From the NCBI GenBank assembly GCA_027886865.1, contig JAPCJR010000027.1, positions 1 through 14,703 on the forward strand: a DNA stretch of 14,703 bases. The letters run 5' to 3'. Position 1 is the first letter of the stretch, and each line of letters opens with the position of its first letter. A model generated the notes under the pieces. It saw nothing but the letters and a program-made list of their open reading frames with translations, did no database searches and was not told the origin of the DNA. Source of the stretch: Nitrososphaerota archaeon. GTDB taxonomy: Archaea; Thermoproteota; Nitrososphaeria; Nitrososphaerales; UBA183. The translations under genes were made by a program, and so were the position numbers. Of this stretch, positions 13,153 through 14,703 are shown in pieces.

Positions 13153-13826
13153 GCGGCGAGATCCACCTCATGCTTCGGGACCGGCTGTCTTCGGGCGTAG
13201 ACAGCCGAAACGACCCAAACAAAGATTGTAGCTCCCCAGAGCAGGGCATAGACACCGGAGATTCTGAGGGAGAGATCATTCAAGATGGAACCGGCCGTGG
13301 CCACCCCGAACGAAGACAGAACAGCTATGCCTTCGGCGGGCATCTTCCTCTCGAAAGAAAGCCCGAGAGCGTAATACATGAACGCCCAGAACACAGCGTA
13401 GGCTACATGAACGAAGAGGGCAAGAACGAAGGGGTCTTCCTGCACCCTGAACAAGAGTATCAAGAAAAACAGGGTCACGTAAACTGCGACCCAGAGGGGC
13501 AAGAGCACTCGGTACCCGAGAACTCTCCTCCATTTTCCATCAGTCACGAGCCTGCGGATCTCGGCTGTGTCCCGTACGCGCCTGAAGGCACGGAGAGTGA
13601 TGGTCAGGGCAGCGCCACTAGCCAGCGTGCTCACTGCGATGCGCTCGAGCACTGAGAGGCCAAGAAGCGCTTCGAATGGCCCGCCAAAATTCGTCAGAAA
13701 TATGGCTACTGACCAAGTCGCGTAGAGTACTCCCCAAGCCCTCCTGAGGAGGTATCTCTGAAGCACTAGCGCCCGCTCAGCAACCTCTCTGATTTCAAGC
13801 GGAGAACCGGCGATCTCTTCAGGCAA
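13149..13826 (-). CDS. Hypothetical integral membrane protein paired with winged-helix regulator
   Basis: A 225-residue protein from TTG 13826. A soluble N-terminal 27 residues (acidic, then RYLLRR) precedes about six membrane spans, near 30-50, 60-80, 106-128, 132-155, 166-185 and 189-210. A cytoplasmic loop, RAFRRVRDTAEIRRLVTDGKWRRVLGYR (79-106), is highly basic. I recognise no named family. Adjacent membrane-protein/winged-helix pairs occur widely in Archaea, where the membrane protein is suspected to sense a signal for the regulator; that role is inference here. A TATA-like GATTTAGCG (13862-13854 on the minus strand) lies about 33 bases upstream of the start. The gene overlaps the regulator gene by four bases. 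Confidence 0.7.
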   Translation of the reverse strand: MPEEIAGSPLEIREVAERALVLQRYLLRRAWGVLYATWSVAIFLTNFGGPFEALLGLSVLERIAVSTLASGAALTITLRAFRRVRDTAEIRRLVTDGKWRRVLGYRVLLPLWVAVYVTLFFLILLFRVQEDPFVLALFVHVAYAVFWAFMYYALGLSFERKMPAEGIAVLSSFGVATAGSILNDLSLRISGVYALLWGATIFVWVVSAVYARRQPVPKHEVDLAA

Positions 13827-14131
13827 TCCCTGTAGCTCATCATCACCGGGGGCGCTAAATCTGTCTTCGGGTGCTGCGCGGCTACCGTCTTCTCTACCGC
13901 GGATTTATCTCACCTCCTGTGCTCCGCAGAGAATCATGTGTTCTGACAACACTACCTTCAATTGGAGGCGCTGTGTTCAAGTAAAATGACCTCCAGAGTC
14001 GAGGAAGCGAAGGCCCGACGACCCCGAGGTGGTGATACAGAATTGCTACGACAGACCGAAGACATCGAATGACCAGCTTTCCTCGAGATTCCTGAGGGCC
14101 TTTGCAGCGTGCCCGCATAAATGGGGTTCTA

Positions 14132-14152
14132 CCCGTCAAAAATTTTTACGGG
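14132..14152. promoter_or_regulatory. GC-clamped A5T5 palindrome upstream of the beta-rich protein gene
   Basis: CCCGT, one C, AAAAATTTTT, then ACGGG: near-perfect dyad symmetry ending nine bases before the TATA box. It is a good candidate operator covering the BRE side of the promoter. It could also act as a terminator for transcription entering from the left, since it contains a T-run after a GC arm. Confidence 0.5.
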
Positions 14153-14160
14153 CCAAACCT

Positions 14161-14169
14161 CTTATATTT
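14161..14169 (+). promoter_or_regulatory. TATA box of the 92-residue protein gene
   Basis: CTTATATTT, centred at 14165, is 26 bases before ATG 14191. It sets the start at ATG 14191 (leaderless) rather than the upstream ATG 14029 of the same frame. Confidence 0.7.
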
Positions 14170-14190
14170 CCCGCGACCCCTTCGAAGCCT

Positions 14191-14469
14191 ATGGGAAAAT
14201 CCACATTCGAGGTGGGTGAGAGGGAGAAGCACTCGCTCACAGTCGATACCGACCGGATTATGAAGACAATCCGTATCGATGTGGATGGCCAGAAGGTCAT
14301 TGACGAATCCCTCTTCTCGCCTGGTGCGAAGAAGTTCGCGTTCGATGTCGGGAGTTCAGAGGTCCACAAAGTCGAAGTCGACTTCGGAATGACGCGCTGG
14401 GCCTTTGGGAGAAAACTTACCGTGCTCGTGGATGGCAAGCCTGTACAGAGCTCAAGCGCGAGCAAATAG
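14191..14469 (+). CDS. Small beta-rich protein, possibly FAIM1-like fold
   Basis: A 92-residue soluble protein from ATG 14191; the frame opens upstream at 14029, but the TATA box at 14161-14169 would then be inside it. The sequence alternates hydrophobic and polar residues as in a beta sandwich. Two similar turns appear: IRIDVDGQKVID (27-38) and LTVLVDGKPVQ (75-85). From memory, the order HSLTV..., VDGQKVIDESLF, KKFAFDVG, HKVEVDF, RWAFGRKLTVLVDGK resembles the N-terminal half of animal FAIM1 (VHKIEF, VDGKEEI, MFKLVGKETFYVG, GFAYEYTLEINGK). No enzyme motif, Cys or membrane span is present. The gene ends 32 bases before the ABC ATPase start, so the two are probably one transcript. Function is unknown. 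Confidence 0.6.
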   Translation: MGKSTFEVGEREKHSLTVDTDRIMKTIRIDVDGQKVIDESLFSPGAKKFAFDVGSSEVHKVEVDFGMTRWAFGRKLTVLVDGKPVQSSSASK

Positions 14470-14501
14470 AGCAGGGCACTTGCCATCAGTGATGCCGCCG
14501 G

Positions 14502-14703
14502 ATGATTGAAACTAAAGGTCTCACGAAGAGGTTCGGTGGCATCACAGCCGTCGACAACCTGACCCTCAAAGTCGAAGCTGGGGAGGTTTTCGGTTTCTTG
14601 GGGCCCAACGGGGCGGGGAAGACGACGACCGTAAGGATGCTCTGCTGTCTCATCTCGAAGACGAGCGGCGAAGCCAGGATCGGCGACTACGACACGGGGA
14701 GGA
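14502..14703 (+). CDS. ABC transporter ATP-binding protein (N-terminal part, cut by right edge)
   Basis: ATG 14502 opens a frame running off the right edge (67 codons visible). The product starts [13 protein letters not shown], continues with [32 protein letters not shown] and contains Walker A GPNGAGKT (about 35-42). The [11 protein letters not shown] context and short N-terminus fit the ABC-2/DrrA or CcmA-like exporter ATPases, as does the one at the left edge. The downstream Q-loop, signature and Walker B are not visible. No Shine-Dalgarno site is evident, and it follows the 92-residue gene by 32 bases. The transported substrate cannot be guessed. Confidence 0.88.
   Translation, partial: MIETKGLTKRFGGITAVDNLTLKVEAGEVFGFLGPNGAGKTTTVRMLCCLISKTSGEARIGDYDTGR

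Larger units (their letters stand above)
13827..14190. other. 364-base intergenic region with divergent promoters
   Basis: This region separates the leftward membrane/regulator pair from the rightward beta-rich protein gene. It holds AT-rich boxes at 13854-13862 (leftward) and 13901-13910 (usable in either direction), a palindrome at 14132-14152 and a TATA box at 14161-14169. An open minus-strand frame at 13894-14139 has low-complexity, Arg-rich content and no promoter. I see no tRNA and no convincing small RNA. Confidence 0.5.

Noticed and set aside
13936..13989. 17-codon ATG frame 30 bases after a TATA-like box
   Set aside because: Too short to support without conservation or expression data.
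14034..14097. Possible C/D-box small RNA (TGATA ... AATGACC ... CTGA)
   Set aside because: The C box is imperfect, no good D' box is present, and spacing between C' and D is too long for a typical archaeal C/D RNA.
13894..14139. 81-codon minus-strand frame in the intergenic region
   Set aside because: Arg/Ser-rich product with no family resemblance and no promoter; probably chance in GC-rich DNA.

Overview
The window looks like chromosomal DNA from a GC-rich archaeon whose lineage I cannot fix. Three things point to Archaea. The first is a metal regulator that joins an Lrp/AsnC body to a C-terminal TRASH domain. The second is that most lone or first genes have an AT-rich TATA-like box centred about 26-30 bases before the chosen start, as expected for leaderless or nearly leaderless mRNA. 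The third is frequent TTG and GTG starts, with a Shine-Dalgarno-like stretch seen mainly where a gene sits inside an operon (arsC) or just after a short leader (the 49-residue YHS protein). I see no tRNA, rRNA, CRISPR array, insertion sequence or integrase.

Layout. 1-818 (-): partial DrrA-type ABC ATPase cut by the left edge. 903-2234 (-): APC-family amino acid permease. 2284-5298: a compact copper island with a CPC-type P1B ATPase carrying an N-terminal YHS domain (copA), an Lrp-TRASH regulator, and a divergent 49-residue YHS protein. A near-identical 20-base inverted-repeat element lies before copA and again between the two divergent promoters, so it is a strong candidate operator. 5343-8331: a zinc-ribbon protein, a single-span surface protein, and two paralogous B-box-like zinc-finger membrane proteins on either side of a PaiB-family FMN-binding protein. 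8339-8983 (-): a phospholipase/carboxylesterase-type hydrolase. 9055-10760: an arsenic-type locus with a Cys-rich winged-helix protein (-), and a MIP-family channel overlapping a thioredoxin-type arsenate reductase (+). 10932-12050 (+): a Cys/Met-metabolism PLP enzyme. 12116-13826: a TMEM175-like channel converging on a membrane-protein/winged-helix pair that overlap by four bases. 14191-14469 (+): a 92-residue beta-rich protein whose pattern recalls the first half of FAIM1. 14502-end (+): a second ABC ATPase cut by the right edge.

How parts fit together (inference). The copper regulator would sense Cu through its TRASH Cys cluster and act at both copies of the shared element, controlling itself, the small YHS protein (possible metallochaperone) and the Cu+ exporter. 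In the arsenic locus ArsC would reduce arsenate to arsenite, which would leave down its gradient through the channel. No ArsB or Acr3 pump gene is present here, so the arrangement recalls the aqpS-arsC type of Sinorhizobium. Both loci and the permease/ABC genes suggest an accessory stretch concerned with metal stress and membrane transport.
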